From Paraburkholderia agricolaris (GTDB taxonomy: Bacteria; Pseudomonadota; Gammaproteobacteria; Burkholderiales; Burkholderiaceae), in contig NZ_QPER01000001.1 of the NCBI RefSeq assembly GCF_009455635.1, positions 806,001 through 870,000 of the forward strand: a DNA stretch of 64,000 nucleotides, in the 5' to 3' direction. Shown one piece after another: positions 25,324 to 34,918 of the stretch (the first letter of the stretch is position 1; every line of letters starts with the position of its first letter). The notes beneath the pieces were generated by a model. The model made no database searches. It worked only from the letters and a program-made list of their open reading frames with translations, and was not told the DNA's origin. The position numbers were made by a program, and so were the translations under genes.

Positions 25324-26190
25324 ATGTTCGATATTGCCCAGAAGCCGTCGGGTCCCGGTCACGAGAAAGCCAAGGCGCTGTACGACCTGGATTCGACCAC
25401 CGTCTACGCCAGCCGTCACGATCCCCGCTTTCCGTACGCGTTGTACGTGCCGCACGAAATACTGACCCCCGGCAACGATGTCGAGCTGGTGGTCGTGATG
25501 CATGGCACGGGGCGGCAATTCACCCAATACCGCGACGCGTTCGCGCCGTTTGGCCGCTGGAATCGCTGCATCGTGCTGTGTCCGCTCTTCCCGGTGGGCG
25601 TGCGCGGCGACGGCAATCGTAACGGCTTCAAGCGTCTGATCGAAGGCGATATCCGTTACGACAAGGTGCTGCTGGACATGGTGAGCGAAGTCGGCGAGCG
25701 CTACGGCAAGCGCTTCGACAAATTCGCGCTGTTCGGCTACTCGGGTGGCGGCCAGTACGTCAACCGCTTTGCCTACGTTCATCCCGAGCGCCTGTGGGCC
25801 GCGTCCATCGGTGCGCCGGGCAATGTGACCGTGCTCGATCAATCGAAGGACTGGTGGCTGGGCGTCGGCGGTTTCGAGCGGCACTTCGGCAAACCGTTCG
25901 ACGCGGCAGCATTGCAGCGCGTTCCGGTACAGATGGTGGTTGGCCGGGCCGATCTCGAAACCTGGGAAATCACGGTGCCCGAGGACAGCCCGATGTATCT
26001 GCCGGGTATCAACGACGCGGGGGCGACACGGCCGGATCGGCTCAGGACCCTCAAGGCATCGTTCGAAGCGGCCGGCGTCCAGGTACGCTTTGACGAACTC
26101 GACAATATTGCGCACAACGGTATGCAGGTCGTCGAGGTAGTTCAGGACTTTTTTGCGCGGATACTGCGCAAGATGCGCGTCGGAGAATAA
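25324..26190 (+). CDS. Alpha/beta hydrolase
   Basis: 288-aa cytoplasmic hydrolase. The oxyanion segment VMHGTGRQF, the nucleophile elbow GYSGGG (Ser near 139) and a late Asp/His pair (VRFDELDNIAHNGM, His near the C-terminus) give a full catalytic triad. It is esterase-like; the substrate is unknown. GGAGG lies before the ATG. It follows the C45 hydrolase by 107 bp and is 4 bp from the transporter gene, so the three are probably one unit. Confidence 0.85.
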   Translation: MFDIAQKPSGPGHEKAKALYDLDSTTVYASRHDPRFPYALYVPHEILTPGNDVELVVVMHGTGRQFTQYRDAFAPFGRWNRCIVLCPLFPVGVRGDGNRNGFKRLIEGDIRYDKVLLDMVSEVGERYGKRFDKFALFGYSGGGQYVNRFAYVHPERLWAASIGAPGNVTVLDQSKDWWLGVGGFERHFGKPFDAAALQRVPVQMVVGRADLETWEITVPEDSPMYLPGINDAGATRPDRLRTLKASFEAAGVQVRFDELDNIAHNGMQVVEVVQDFFARILRKMRVGE

Positions 26191-26194
26191 AAAC

Positions 26195-27562
26195 ATGCGT
26201 ACCGACAGCGAGGAGACAAAAATCCGCAAAGTCATCGTTTCGACCGTGATTGGCGGCACGTTCGAATGGTTTGACTTTATGGTGTACGGCTACTTTTCCG
26301 GCCTGATCGCACGAGCGTTTTTCGGCGGCGCCGGTCGCGATGAGTCATTGCTGCTGACGTTCGCGACGTTTGCGGTCGGGTTCCTGGTGAGACCGATCGG
26401 TGGTGTGGTGATGGGCATGTACGCGGACCGTGCGGGGCGCGTCAAGGCGCTGTCGTGGATCATGGTGGCGATGTCGATCGGTTCGCTGCTGCTGGGTTTG
26501 ACGCCGGGTTCCGCAACCCTGGGTCTCGCCGCGCCGATGCTGGTGGTGATCGGCCGGCTCGTGCAAGGCTTCGCGGTCGGTGCGCAGTTTGCACTGTCGT
26601 CGGTAACGATTTACGAGGTCGCGCCCCCGGGCAAGAAGATGTTCTACGGCAGTTTCAACATGCTGTCGCTGGGCATTGCGGCGATGTTGTCCTCGGGGTG
26701 CAGCTTTTTGCTGTCGAAGCATCTGTCGCATGCCGAGATGGCGGAATGGGGATGGCGCGTGCCGTTCCTGATCGGCGCGCTGGTCGGTCCGCTCGGCTTT
26801 TACATCCGGCATCACCTCGCGGAGTCGGATGAATTCCACCGGATGCAGGCGCGTCCGGCCGCGCGGGCTCCGCTGGGCCAGCGTATGCGCGAATTCATTC
26901 GCGAGAACGGCGATGCACTCGTCTGCGCGATGGGCGTGATGATTGCCGGCACCTCGCTCAACTACGTATGGAATGCGTATTTGCCGAACTACGCGCAGTA
27001 CCAGTTGCATCTATCGTTGAGTTCTTCGCTGCAAGCGGTGTTCGTCACGAGCATCATGGCGTGCGTGTTGTCGCCGGTATTCGGCAAGCTGGCGGATCGC
27101 ATTGGCGCCTATCGGCTGTTCTGCTTCTTTATTGCCGGCTGGATGACATGCGTTTTTCCGCTGTTCTGGTATTTGCTGGCCTCGCCGACGGAAACGAGAT
27201 TGATGGTGGTGCAGTTGATCGGCATGCTGTTCGTAACGCTGCAAGGGGCCGCGCATCCGGGGATGCTGGTGCAGATCTTCACCGTGCAGGGCCGTTCGAC
27301 CGGGGTGGCGATCTCGTATAACACCGCGGTGATGCTGTTTGGCGGATTGGCGCCCTTGTACATTTCGGTGGTGGCGCGGTTCACCGATGCCCACTTCATC
27401 CCGCCGAGCTATCTGTTCGGCACCAGTTTGCTGGCGATCACGCTCGTGCTGATCTCGCGCACGGGGCGCAGGGTGTTGAAGGAGGATCGCATGGCGCGGC
27501 GAAGCGGTGCTGTGCTGGCCGCCAATTGTTCGGGGCCGAGCAGCGAAGCGGGGCGAACCTGA
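26195..27562 (+). CDS. MFS transporter (metabolite:H+ symporter type)
   Basis: 455-aa inner-membrane carrier with 12 predicted segments. The start VIGGTFEWFDFMVYGYFSG and the loop FLVRPIGGVVMGMYADRAGR are typical of the MHS group (ShiA, ProP, KgtP-like). The second half begins near AMGVMIAGTSLNYVW. It likely imports the substrate handled by the two hydrolases upstream; the ATG is 4 bp after the hydrolase stop, so translation is probably coupled. An in-frame ATG 42 bp upstream lies inside that gene and is less likely. Confidence 0.88.
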   Translation: MRTDSEETKIRKVIVSTVIGGTFEWFDFMVYGYFSGLIARAFFGGAGRDESLLLTFATFAVGFLVRPIGGVVMGMYADRAGRVKALSWIMVAMSIGSLLLGLTPGSATLGLAAPMLVVIGRLVQGFAVGAQFALSSVTIYEVAPPGKKMFYGSFNMLSLGIAAMLSSGCSFLLSKHLSHAEMAEWGWRVPFLIGALVGPLGFYIRHHLAESDEFHRMQARPAARAPLGQRMREFIRENGDALVCAMGVMIAGTSLNYVWNAYLPNYAQYQLHLSLSSSLQAVFVTSIMACVLSPVFGKLADRIGAYRLFCFFIAGWMTCVFPLFWYLLASPTETRLMVVQLIGMLFVTLQGAAHPGMLVQIFTVQGRSTGVAISYNTAVMLFGGLAPLYISVVARFTDAHFIPPSYLFGTSLLAITLVLISRTGRRVLKEDRMARRSGAVLAANCSGPSSEAGRT

Positions 27563-27666
27563 GCGGGGCGTGTGGCGTAGTTGAGTGGCTGCAGGTGCGA
27601 CGGGGTAGCGTGATTGTGGCTATATCCCGCCCTGGTCGAGCGTCGACTGGAAACGGCGCGGCCGGA

Positions 27667-28599
27667 TCAGGTGCTTTTCGCGCGCCGCGGCCGTGCAGTC
27701 TGCCAGTGCCGCATTTGAGCGAACCAGTCGGTCAGAAAATCGATCAGCGCGCTGACTCGCGCAGAAAGGTTCGCCCGCTCGCCGTACACGGCATACACGT
27801 CCGCCTGCGGCAACGACCACTCGGGTAAGACTTCGCGGAGGGCGCCCGAATCGAGGTGCTGCCGGACGTCCCACTCCGAACGCATCAGAATGCCGTGTCC
27901 GTTGAGCGCCCAGGCCAACGCCGTCTCACCGTCGTTGGTGCTTAGCGAGCCGCGTACCTTGACTGACTCCTCCTTGCGGCCGCGGGCAAGATGCCAGGTG
28001 CCGTACGTGGCGTCGCTCTCGCGCAGCACAATGCATTGATGGCGCTGCAGATCGTGTGGCGTCGCCGGTGTGCCCGCGCGTTTCAGATAACCGGGTGCCG
28101 CGCATAAGAAACGCTGGTTCGCGGCAATCTTGCGCGCCACCATGCGCGAATCGGGCACCATGCCAAACCAGATGCCGACATCGAACGCCTGGTCCGTCAG
28201 ATTGACCGCGCGGTCGGTCAGCACAAGCTGCACCTCTACTTCTGAATAGCGCTCGACGAATGCCGAGATTGCCGGTGCAATATGCCGCCGGCCAAAGCCA
28301 AACGTTGCATTCACCCGCAGCAGACCCTTGGGCTCGGTTCGCCGGCTCGAAACCAGCGCGTCGAGTTCGTCGAGTTCGGCGAGCAGGCGCGAACCCTTCT
28401 CAAGATAAAGCTCCCCCTCCTGCGTGACGCTCAGGCGCCGCGTGGTGCGATTCAGCAAACGCACGCCAAGCCTCTTCTCAAGTATCAACAGCCGCGTGCT
28501 GATTGCCGGCGGCGTGACGCCGAGCTCACGCGCTAATGCCGAAAGGCTGCCGTGCTTGACCAAACGGACAAAGAACGAAAGATCGGAAACCTGATCCAT
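27667..28599 (-). CDS. LysR-type transcriptional regulator
   Basis: 310-aa LysR regulator of the CrgA/DsdC-like branch: N-terminal FVRLVKHGSLSALARELGVTP helix-turn-helix, then the NRTTRRLSVTQEG wing, and a substrate-binding domain from about residue 90. It is divergent from the pdxA-like gene at 28836; the 236-bp AT-rich gap holds an inverted repeat at 28632-28662. It most likely regulates that gene and the dicarboxylate transporter. Confidence 0.9.
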   Translation of the reverse strand: MDQVSDLSFFVRLVKHGSLSALARELGVTPPAISTRLLILEKRLGVRLLNRTTRRLSVTQEGELYLEKGSRLLAELDELDALVSSRRTEPKGLLRVNATFGFGRRHIAPAISAFVERYSEVEVQLVLTDRAVNLTDQAFDVGIWFGMVPDSRMVARKIAANQRFLCAAPGYLKRAGTPATPHDLQRHQCIVLRESDATYGTWHLARGRKEESVKVRGSLSTNDGETALAWALNGHGILMRSEWDVRQHLDSGALREVLPEWSLPQADVYAVYGERANLSARVSALIDFLTDWFAQMRHWQTARPRRAKST

Positions 28600-28631
28600 T
28601 GCGTCGTCTCCCTCACTTGTTAATTGAATTT

Positions 28632-28662
28632 AATAATAACTTAGTTGAGATTGCATTATTAG
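28632..28662. promoter_or_regulatory. Candidate LysR operator (TAATAAT...ATTATTA)
   Basis: TAATAAT (28632-28638) and ATTATTA (28656-28662) form a perfect inverted repeat with 17 bp between, in the AT-rich start of the divergent promoter region next to the regulator's start codon. Confidence 0.4.
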
Positions 28663-28835
28663 CAGTGAGCTGCGTCGCTATACTTTTTTCACCTGCTACA
28701 CGGACATCTGGACGCCGCCGCAGTTGCAGCGAGCACGCGGCGGCTCTGCGCGGTGCGGCTACCGGTGTTGCGTTCCGGGCAGTGGAAGGGCGTGGTCGAT
28801 CCACCCGAACATTCGAAATCAAGGAAGACAAGACG

Positions 28836-29855
28836 ATGAAACCCACCATTGGACTCATGCTCGGCGACGTGACCGGCATCGGCCCCGAATTGATTGCCAG
28901 GCTGCTGAGTTCTCCGGCCACCCGTACGCAGGCGAACGTTGTGGTTATCGGCGACGAGCGCGTGTTCCGGCTTGGCATGCGCGATGCCGGCGTCGAATTG
29001 CCTTACCGCAAGATCAAGAGCGTGCGCGAGGCCGACTTCGATGCCGCCGCCGTACCGCTGATCGACCTCGGGAACATCGATCCGGAGACGCTTCCGCGCG
29101 GCGTGCTGTCCGCCGAATCCGGCCGGCTCACGGGCGAAACGCTCAAGTACATGACCGACCTGGCGCTTGCCGGCGAACTGGACGGCATCTGCTTCGCACC
29201 CCTCAACAAGGCGGCGCTACATAAAGGTGGCTGGAACTATCACGACGAGCATCAGATGTTCGCGGACTGGACCGGGCATGTCGGGTATTTTGGCGAGGTC
29301 AACATCATCAATCTGTTCTCGACGTTTCGCGTGACCTCGCACGTCGCGTTACGCGTAGCCGTCGATATGGTCAAGCCCGAGCGCATCGAGGGCGCGGTGC
29401 GCCTCGCCTATGACACGCTGCGGGCGGCCGGCAAGAGCTCGCCGCGCATCGGCGTGGCGGCGCTCAATCCGCACGGCGGTGAAAACGGCCTGTTCGGCGA
29501 CGAAGAGATCACGGTGATCCGCCCGACGCTCGACGCGCTGCGCGAAGCCGGGCTGCCATGCACGGGCCCATTGCCGTCCGACACCATCTTCATCAAGGCA
29601 CGCAACGGCGAATTCGACGGCGTGGTCATCATGTACCACGACCAGGGGCAGATCGCGACCAAGCTGCTCGGCTTCAGCGAAGGCGTGACGATGACCGGCG
29701 GCCTCAAGGCCGTCTATACGACTCCGGCGCATGGCGTTGCGTATGACATCGTTGGCACGGGGCGAGCCGATGTCGGTGCGATGACCCGGGCCTTCGAGGT
29801 CGCCTGCTCGAATGCGCTTGCCCGGCGTACGCAGAAGACGCTCGCGAACGCCTGA
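28836..29855 (+). CDS. PdxA-family 4-phospho-hydroxy-acid dehydrogenase (PdxA2 type)
   Basis: 339-aa NAD-dependent dehydrogenase related to 4-hydroxythreonine-4-phosphate dehydrogenase. Marks are GDVTGIGPEL at the start, the metal His residues in NYHDEHQMFADWTG and YHDQGQIATKLLGF, and AHGVAYDIVGTGRAD. The ATG at 28836 follows AAGGA. Its place beside a LysR regulator and a dicarboxylate transporter, away from vitamin B6 genes, suggests the catabolic PdxA2 branch acting on four-carbon phospho-sugar acids. The kinase (DUF1537) that usually accompanies that branch is not in this window. Confidence 0.82.
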   Translation: MKPTIGLMLGDVTGIGPELIARLLSSPATRTQANVVVIGDERVFRLGMRDAGVELPYRKIKSVREADFDAAAVPLIDLGNIDPETLPRGVLSAESGRLTGETLKYMTDLALAGELDGICFAPLNKAALHKGGWNYHDEHQMFADWTGHVGYFGEVNIINLFSTFRVTSHVALRVAVDMVKPERIEGAVRLAYDTLRAAGKSSPRIGVAALNPHGGENGLFGDEEITVIRPTLDALREAGLPCTGPLPSDTIFIKARNGEFDGVVIMYHDQGQIATKLLGFSEGVTMTGGLKAVYTTPAHGVAYDIVGTGRADVGAMTRAFEVACSNALARRTQKTLANA

Positions 29856-29965
29856 GGGTTCAACGGCGAGCGGGTGGTGCGCGCCGTCTGGCGCAGCACC
29901 ACACCGCTACGCGCAGAGCCCCGCCGTCGGCAGCCTGCTGCGCGACGACTATAAAAGGAGGAGAC

Positions 29966-31276
29966 ATGATGGGCCTGATCAATGACACGGCGTCCGCGTC
30001 GTATGTGGTGCCGCACAAGCGTACCCGGCGCGCTTACTGGAGACACCCGAATCTGCTGATCGTGCTCGCCGTCGGATGCGGCGCCATGATCGGCTGGATC
30101 GATCCGAAGCTGGGTGTTGCATTGCGGCCGCTCGCGGACATGTTTATCGGTCTGATCAAGCTGGTCATCGGGCCGATCGTGTTTCTGATCATCACGACCG
30201 GCATCGCGCAGGTTGGCGACATGCGCAAAGTCGGCCGTATCGGCATCAAGGCACTCATTTACTTTGAAATCCTCACGACGATAGCGTTGATCTTCGGGTT
30301 CATCATCGGCAACCTCGTACGGCCCGGCGACGGCGTCACGCCGCCCGCCGGCGGCGTATCCGGGGAAATCGCCCGATATACGGCCGGACAAGGCGTGCTG
30401 TCGTTCTCGAGCTTTTTCTTCAAGCTGATCCCGAACAACCTGCTCGTGCCGTTCCTTCACGGCGACCTGCTTCAGATTCTCGTACTCGCCGTTCTGTTCG
30501 GGACCGCGCTGGTGCTCTCCCGCGAGAAGGGGCAACCTATCGTCGAGGGGCTTGAGCGGATGACCACGGTCGTATTCAAGGTCACCGGCATCGTGATGCT
30601 GTTCGCGCCGCTGGGTGTGCTGGGCGCAATCGGCTTCACGGTCGGCGAGTTTGGCATCACCACGCTGCTTGCACTCGCGAAACTGGTAGTGACCGCGTAT
30701 GCGAGTGTGGTGCTGTTCGTTGGCATCGTTCTCGCACTTGTATGCCGTATCGTCGGGCTGCGCCTGATGCCGATCCTGCGCTATATCCGGAGTGAAATCC
30801 TGATTGCGCTGGCGACCTCGTCGTCCGAATCGGTGTTGCCCGAGCTTGCGGTCAAGCTCGATCGGCTTGGCGTTTCGCGAGCCGTGGTCGGGCTCGTGTT
30901 GCCGACCAGCTATTCATTCAATCTGACCGGTGTCGCGTTGACGCTGCCGATCAGCGTGTTGTTCATTGAGCAGGTTTATGGACTGCACCTGACGTGGCTC
31001 CAGCAGGCGAGCATTTTCGGCCTGATGCTGCTGACCTCGAAGGGTGCCGCGGGCGTCACCGGCGCCGCCTTTGTGACACTCGCCGCAACCGTGGCCGCGA
31101 CCGGCGTACTGCCGCTGCAGGGGTTGGTGTTGTTGCTGGCCGTCGATCGTTTCCTCTCGGAGGCGCGCGCGGTGATCAACATCGTCGGCAATGTGATCGC
31201 GACGATCGTCGTCGGGAAATGGGAAGGCGAATGCGATGCGCAGAAGATGCGCAGTGAACTGCGCCTGGACGCGTAG
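29966..31276 (+). CDS. DctA-like C4-dicarboxylate:cation symporter
   Basis: 436-aa inner-membrane transporter of the DAACS family. The serine-rich re-entrant loop and its neighbour (ATSSSESVLPELAVKLDRLG), LPTSYSFNLTGVALTLP, and the C-terminal GVTGAAFVTLAATVAATG are the family's substrate- and ion-binding regions. GGAGGAG precedes two adjacent ATG codons at 29966 and 29969. Substrate probably succinate/malate/fumarate or a related hydroxy-acid; the pairing with a PdxA2-type enzyme favours uptake of a substrate for it. Confidence 0.88.
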   Translation: MMGLINDTASASYVVPHKRTRRAYWRHPNLLIVLAVGCGAMIGWIDPKLGVALRPLADMFIGLIKLVIGPIVFLIITTGIAQVGDMRKVGRIGIKALIYFEILTTIALIFGFIIGNLVRPGDGVTPPAGGVSGEIARYTAGQGVLSFSSFFFKLIPNNLLVPFLHGDLLQILVLAVLFGTALVLSREKGQPIVEGLERMTTVVFKVTGIVMLFAPLGVLGAIGFTVGEFGITTLLALAKLVVTAYASVVLFVGIVLALVCRIVGLRLMPILRYIRSEILIALATSSSESVLPELAVKLDRLGVSRAVVGLVLPTSYSFNLTGVALTLPISVLFIEQVYGLHLTWLQQASIFGLMLLTSKGAAGVTGAAFVTLAATVAATGVLPLQGLVLLLAVDRFLSEARAVINIVGNVIATIVVGKWEGECDAQKMRSELRLDA

Positions 31277-31320
31277 CCGATGGGCGCCGGCGCATGGGCG
31301 GCATAGCGTCGCCTACGCGC

Positions 31321-31686
31321 CTATCGCTGCACGCCGCCGTAGTATGCCGTCACCTTCGCTGCCTGACCGGCATCGTTCAAGACGACACAGTCGATCACGC
31401 GATTCCCGTTTTCCCTGCTATACAGGATTGCGTAGCCCGAGGGTGCAAGGAGCACCTGTTCGAGTTGAAACTTCAGCTGCGGTGCCAGTTTCAGACCTAG
31501 GGCGAAGTGTTTCCGCAGTTCCGCGATTCCGCGGAGCTTGCCGTCCGGTTTCTCCCAGCGTGTCTTAACTGTCTCGGCCTCGAACACTACGTCTTGTGAG
31601 TAATGCGACATAATCCGCTCCAGATCGTGGGCGTTCCAGGCTTCGATCCAGTCCTTCGCGTGCGCTTGGGCATCTTCGTATGTCAT
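31321..31686 (-). CDS. NTF2-like (SnoaL) family protein
   Basis: 121-aa protein with the cone-shaped NTF2-like fold: helix AKDWIEAWNAHDLERIMSHYSQDVVFE followed by strands ending VTAYYGGVQR. Family members are isomerases, hydratases or unassigned pocket proteins; nothing here indicates the reaction. The ATG at 31686 has GAGGG about 10 nt upstream. A fragment of an isochorismatase-like gene lies behind it. Confidence 0.8.
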   Translation of the reverse strand: MTYEDAQAHAKDWIEAWNAHDLERIMSHYSQDVVFEAETVKTRWEKPDGKLRGIAELRKHFALGLKLAPQLKFQLEQVLLAPSGYAILYSRENGNRVIDCVVLNDAGQAAKVTAYYGGVQR

Positions 31687-31782
31687 TGTCGTTTCCCTCA
31701 GCAAGGTTTGCGGTGGTCAATTCAATTGTAGTGAGGCCCCGGATTTTTCGAGTCGTGCTTGACATGCCACACCGGCCAACCC

Positions 31783-31935
31783 CGGCCAACCCCGGCTACG
31801 CCAATGGACAAGCAATCGGCCAACTTGTCGCCCGGCTTGAGGATGGTTTCGCTCTCCCCAACTCGAGTGGTCAATTGCCCGTTGCAGGTCGATCAGCAAG
31901 AGTACGGCACCAGCGGGAGAAAGTGAGAAGCGCAT
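31783..31935 (-). pseudogene. Fragment of an isochorismatase-like cysteine hydrolase
   Basis: About 51 codons read AVLLLIDLQRAI...SWGERN...LLVHWRSRGWP, the N-terminus of this family including the catalytic Asp (LLIDLQ). Then the similarity stops in GC-rich short repeats (CCGGCCAACC units near 31770-31795), and the rest of the roughly 180-aa family length is missing. It is a deletion remnant. The remainder of the 31687-32231 gap shows no gene. Confidence 0.65.
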
Positions 31936-32231
31936 GTGTACGGATAGACGAAGTTTTGAATCGAACTGAGGGGCGGCGCCGCTGCGGGTACCGATCGCTC
32001 GCCTGGCAGGCCGGCGCGGCGATTACCTGAAGAGGCTTCATCCACACCGGTATCCCGGTCCTCGACCGGCCACCTGCAACGCATTGCGTATCATTGTGCA
32101 GCTAACTCATTCTGTTGGCGGCGGACTTCTTACGTCGAATAAGCCGATGGGTTCTTCGCCACCACCGTGCTGCTGAACTATAGCTAGAGATCGCAATTTG
32201 CACGTCGTTCATACTGATCCGGAACGTGTGA

Positions 32232-33023
32232 TCAGGTCTTTTGCACGACACTGTTGAGATACCTGGCCGGTGGCTTTCCGAGCGCCTTTTTGAACATCGT
32301 GATAAAGGCCGTTACCGATTCATAACCGAGATCGGCCGAAACGCGCTGCACGCTCGCGCCCGAGGCTAGCTCCCGGATTGCGACGATCAAGTGCAATTGT
32401 TGACGCCAGCGCCCGAAGGTTAGCCCTGTCTCCTTGACCACGAGACGTGCAAGACTGCTCTCGCTCAGCGCGACGTGACTGGCCCATTCCGCCAACGTGC
32501 AACGGTCTGCGGGATTTTCCACCAAGGCTGCGGCGATCCGCTTCAGGCGCGGCTCGGCCGAGAGCGGCAAATGTAGCTGCTGAACAGGCATGCGCGGCAA
32601 CTCGCCGAGAAAGACGCCAATCAGGCGCGCCTCCCTCCCATCGTCGTGCTGCGTGAGGTCGGATAACTCGACGATCAATTCGCGCAGCAATGGCGAGATC
32701 GAAATAGTGCAGCACCGATCCGGCAGGACGACCAGATCTGCCTCGATGTAGACGAAAAAAAGCCGTGCATTTGCGGTGGCGAGATTGCTGTGCGCCATGC
32801 CACCAGGAATCCAGACCCCACAGTGGGGTGGCACCATCCACAGGCCGCCGGGAACGCGGCACGTGACGCTCCCACCCAACGAGAACACCAGTTGTCCCTT
32901 GCGATGCCGGTGGTCGGGCACCTCCGCCTGCGTCCCATCTGCGTCAACGCGCACGACAATCACCGGCGTGGACTGATCATCCACATCCAGATTGAGCCAC
33001 GGGTAAAGCAGAGGCTGTCTCAT
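32232..33023 (-). CDS. AraC family transcriptional regulator with cupin sensor
   Basis: 263-aa regulator. The N-terminal cupin half (PDHRHRKGQLVFSLGG, then HCGVWIPGGMAHSNL) is a ligand pocket; the C-terminal 100 residues contain the two AraC helix-turn-helix units (LAEWASHVALSESSLARLVVKETGLTF and SVQRVSADLGYESVTAFITMFKKALGK patterns). It is divergent from the carboxylesterase gene at 33200 and probably controls it. Confidence 0.9.
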   Translation of the reverse strand: MRQPLLYPWLNLDVDDQSTPVIVVRVDADGTQAEVPDHRHRKGQLVFSLGGSVTCRVPGGLWMVPPHCGVWIPGGMAHSNLATANARLFFVYIEADLVVLPDRCCTISISPLLRELIVELSDLTQHDDGREARLIGVFLGELPRMPVQQLHLPLSAEPRLKRIAAALVENPADRCTLAEWASHVALSESSLARLVVKETGLTFGRWRQQLHLIVAIRELASGASVQRVSADLGYESVTAFITMFKKALGKPPARYLNSVVQKT

Positions 33024-33199
33024 GATTGACGGTTTTTAGCGATTGATTGCGATGATACGTAAATTAATCGAGCGGGAAAACCGATAAATTTCAGCTTGCC
33101 GATAGCACGAGCATGCGGCGCTCCCAGACGGCGCCGAGCTGATTGTTTCCATCTTCGGATGATCGTCTCGTCGCAGTCGCCCAATCAGGAGATACGACG

Positions 33200-34750
33200 G
33201 TGCATACCTTCATAACCGCGACAGTAGTGGAACTGGGGCGCCAGATTCGCACGCGAGCCGGCCTGGTGCTTGGCCACCAGCGAGATGCAAGCGGGGTGCT
33301 GGCGTTCAAGGGCATCCCGTACGCCGCGCCACCCATCGGGCCGCTACGTTGGCGCGCACCGCAGCCGCCGGCGCCCTGGAACGATGTGCGCGATGCGACG
33401 ACATTTGGCGCGGGGTGTCTTTCGGCACTCGAAAATGATCAACGGCCCGGGCCGCGCAGTGAGGACTGCCTTTATCTCAATGTTTGGACCGCCGCGAAGC
33501 AGGCTGACGAGAAGCGGCCCGTGATGGTGTGGATTCACGGCGGCGGCTTTCAATTCGGCTCTTCCGCCAATCCCGCTACTGATGGCGGCTTATTGGCAGC
33601 CAAGGGTGTCGTTGTCGTCAGCTTCAACTATCGGCTCGGCATCTTCGGCTTTCTCGCTCATCCCGATCTCGATCTGGAAGCGCAATCAGGCAACTATGGG
33701 CTACAGGATCAGTTGGCGGCGCTGCGTTGGGTCAAAACCAATATCGCCGACTTTGGCGGTGATCCCGACAACGTCACCGTGTTCGGCAATTCCGCCGGCG
33801 CCATGGCCATCGGCATTTTGATGGCGTCGCCGCTCGCTCATGGCCTGTTCCACAAAGCCATTGGAGAAAGCGGCGCATTCTGGGATGGCAGACACGGGCC
33901 ACTCCAGGGGGTTGAGGAAGCCAGAATGCGCGGGCTCGCCTTTGCTCGTCAGCAAGGCAATGCGTCTATCGCGGCGTTGCGCGCCATGCCGGCCGAACAG
34001 TTGAATGCTGCCGCGCCCTGGAGCTTCAGGACCAACCCCGTCGTGACGGCATTCACGCCGAGTGTCGATCATTATGTTGTGCCGGACGTGCCTGCGCTGC
34101 GCTTCCTGCGAGGCGAGCAGATGCACATCCCCTTGCTGGCCGGTTGGAACGCCGCAGAGGAAGTCCCGTTCGTTTCACAGTCACTTCCCGATCAATCAGC
34201 GCAAGCGTTTCGTGCCGCAGCCGAGGAGATGTTCGGCAAGGACCGGCTGGCGGATTTTCTGAAGGCCTATCCCGCCGACACCGACGCGCAAGCCAAGGCT
34301 TCCGCCGCCGCGCTCACGGGTGACTATGTGGTCGGCGAACAATGTTGGCAGTGGCTGCGGCTGCATCGAGGAAGCAGCCTCGCGCCCGTCTATGGCTACC
34401 TGTTCAACTATACGTCGCCCTACACGCCAGTTGCTTCGCACGTCACCGAAGTCCCCTTTGTGTTCGGCACTTTGACACCGCAACAGGTTATCGGCTGCGC
34501 CACGCCGCCTGCCGAAGCCGACCGCGCTCTGGCGCAGACGATCATGAGCTATTGGGTAAATTTCGCGAGGCATGGGGATCCCAACGGAGCCGGCCTGTCG
34601 TCCTGGCCGGCCTATGATGAGAAAGATGTTGTGCAGATCCTCGGCACGGCGATCGAAGCCCGCCCCAATCCGCAAGCCGTTCGCTTCCGTTTCCTCGGCA
34701 GTTTCAGAGAGAACGGTATTCTTCCGATGCGTTGGCGCGATGTGCCGTAG
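33200..34750 (+). CDS. Type-B carboxylesterase/lipase
   Basis: 516-aa serine hydrolase of the carboxylesterase/cholinesterase family. Markers are GIPYAAPPIGPLRW at the start, SEDCLYLNVW, the oxyanion hole HGGGFQFGS, the nucleophile Ser in VFGNSAGAMA and the late His in NFARHGDPN. It hydrolyses esters; substrate unknown. The GTG at 33200 follows AGGAG by 8 nt and is preferred; the frame is open to an ATG at 33143. No clear signal peptide, so probably cytoplasmic. Confidence 0.88.
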   Translation: MHTFITATVVELGRQIRTRAGLVLGHQRDASGVLAFKGIPYAAPPIGPLRWRAPQPPAPWNDVRDATTFGAGCLSALENDQRPGPRSEDCLYLNVWTAAKQADEKRPVMVWIHGGGFQFGSSANPATDGGLLAAKGVVVVSFNYRLGIFGFLAHPDLDLEAQSGNYGLQDQLAALRWVKTNIADFGGDPDNVTVFGNSAGAMAIGILMASPLAHGLFHKAIGESGAFWDGRHGPLQGVEEARMRGLAFARQQGNASIAALRAMPAEQLNAAAPWSFRTNPVVTAFTPSVDHYVVPDVPALRFLRGEQMHIPLLAGWNAAEEVPFVSQSLPDQSAQAFRAAAEEMFGKDRLADFLKAYPADTDAQAKASAAALTGDYVVGEQCWQWLRLHRGSSLAPVYGYLFNYTSPYTPVASHVTEVPFVFGTLTPQQVIGCATPPAEADRALAQTIMSYWVNFARHGDPNGAGLSSWPAYDEKDVVQILGTAIEARPNPQAVRFRFLGSFRENGILPMRWRDVP

Positions 34751-34918
34751 ACGACGGGAAGCCAGGTATCCCAAGGGCGGCAGGGCGGCCAGGCGAGGCG
34801 GTTTGCTGGTGGCGGGACGGCATACGTGGCGCGAAAAATGGCCGCATACCGTCACCAGGCAGTAGATTTAGCTGGTCCTGATGAAACGACCGTAGACGCT
34901 GATTGTTGACGCGTGTGG

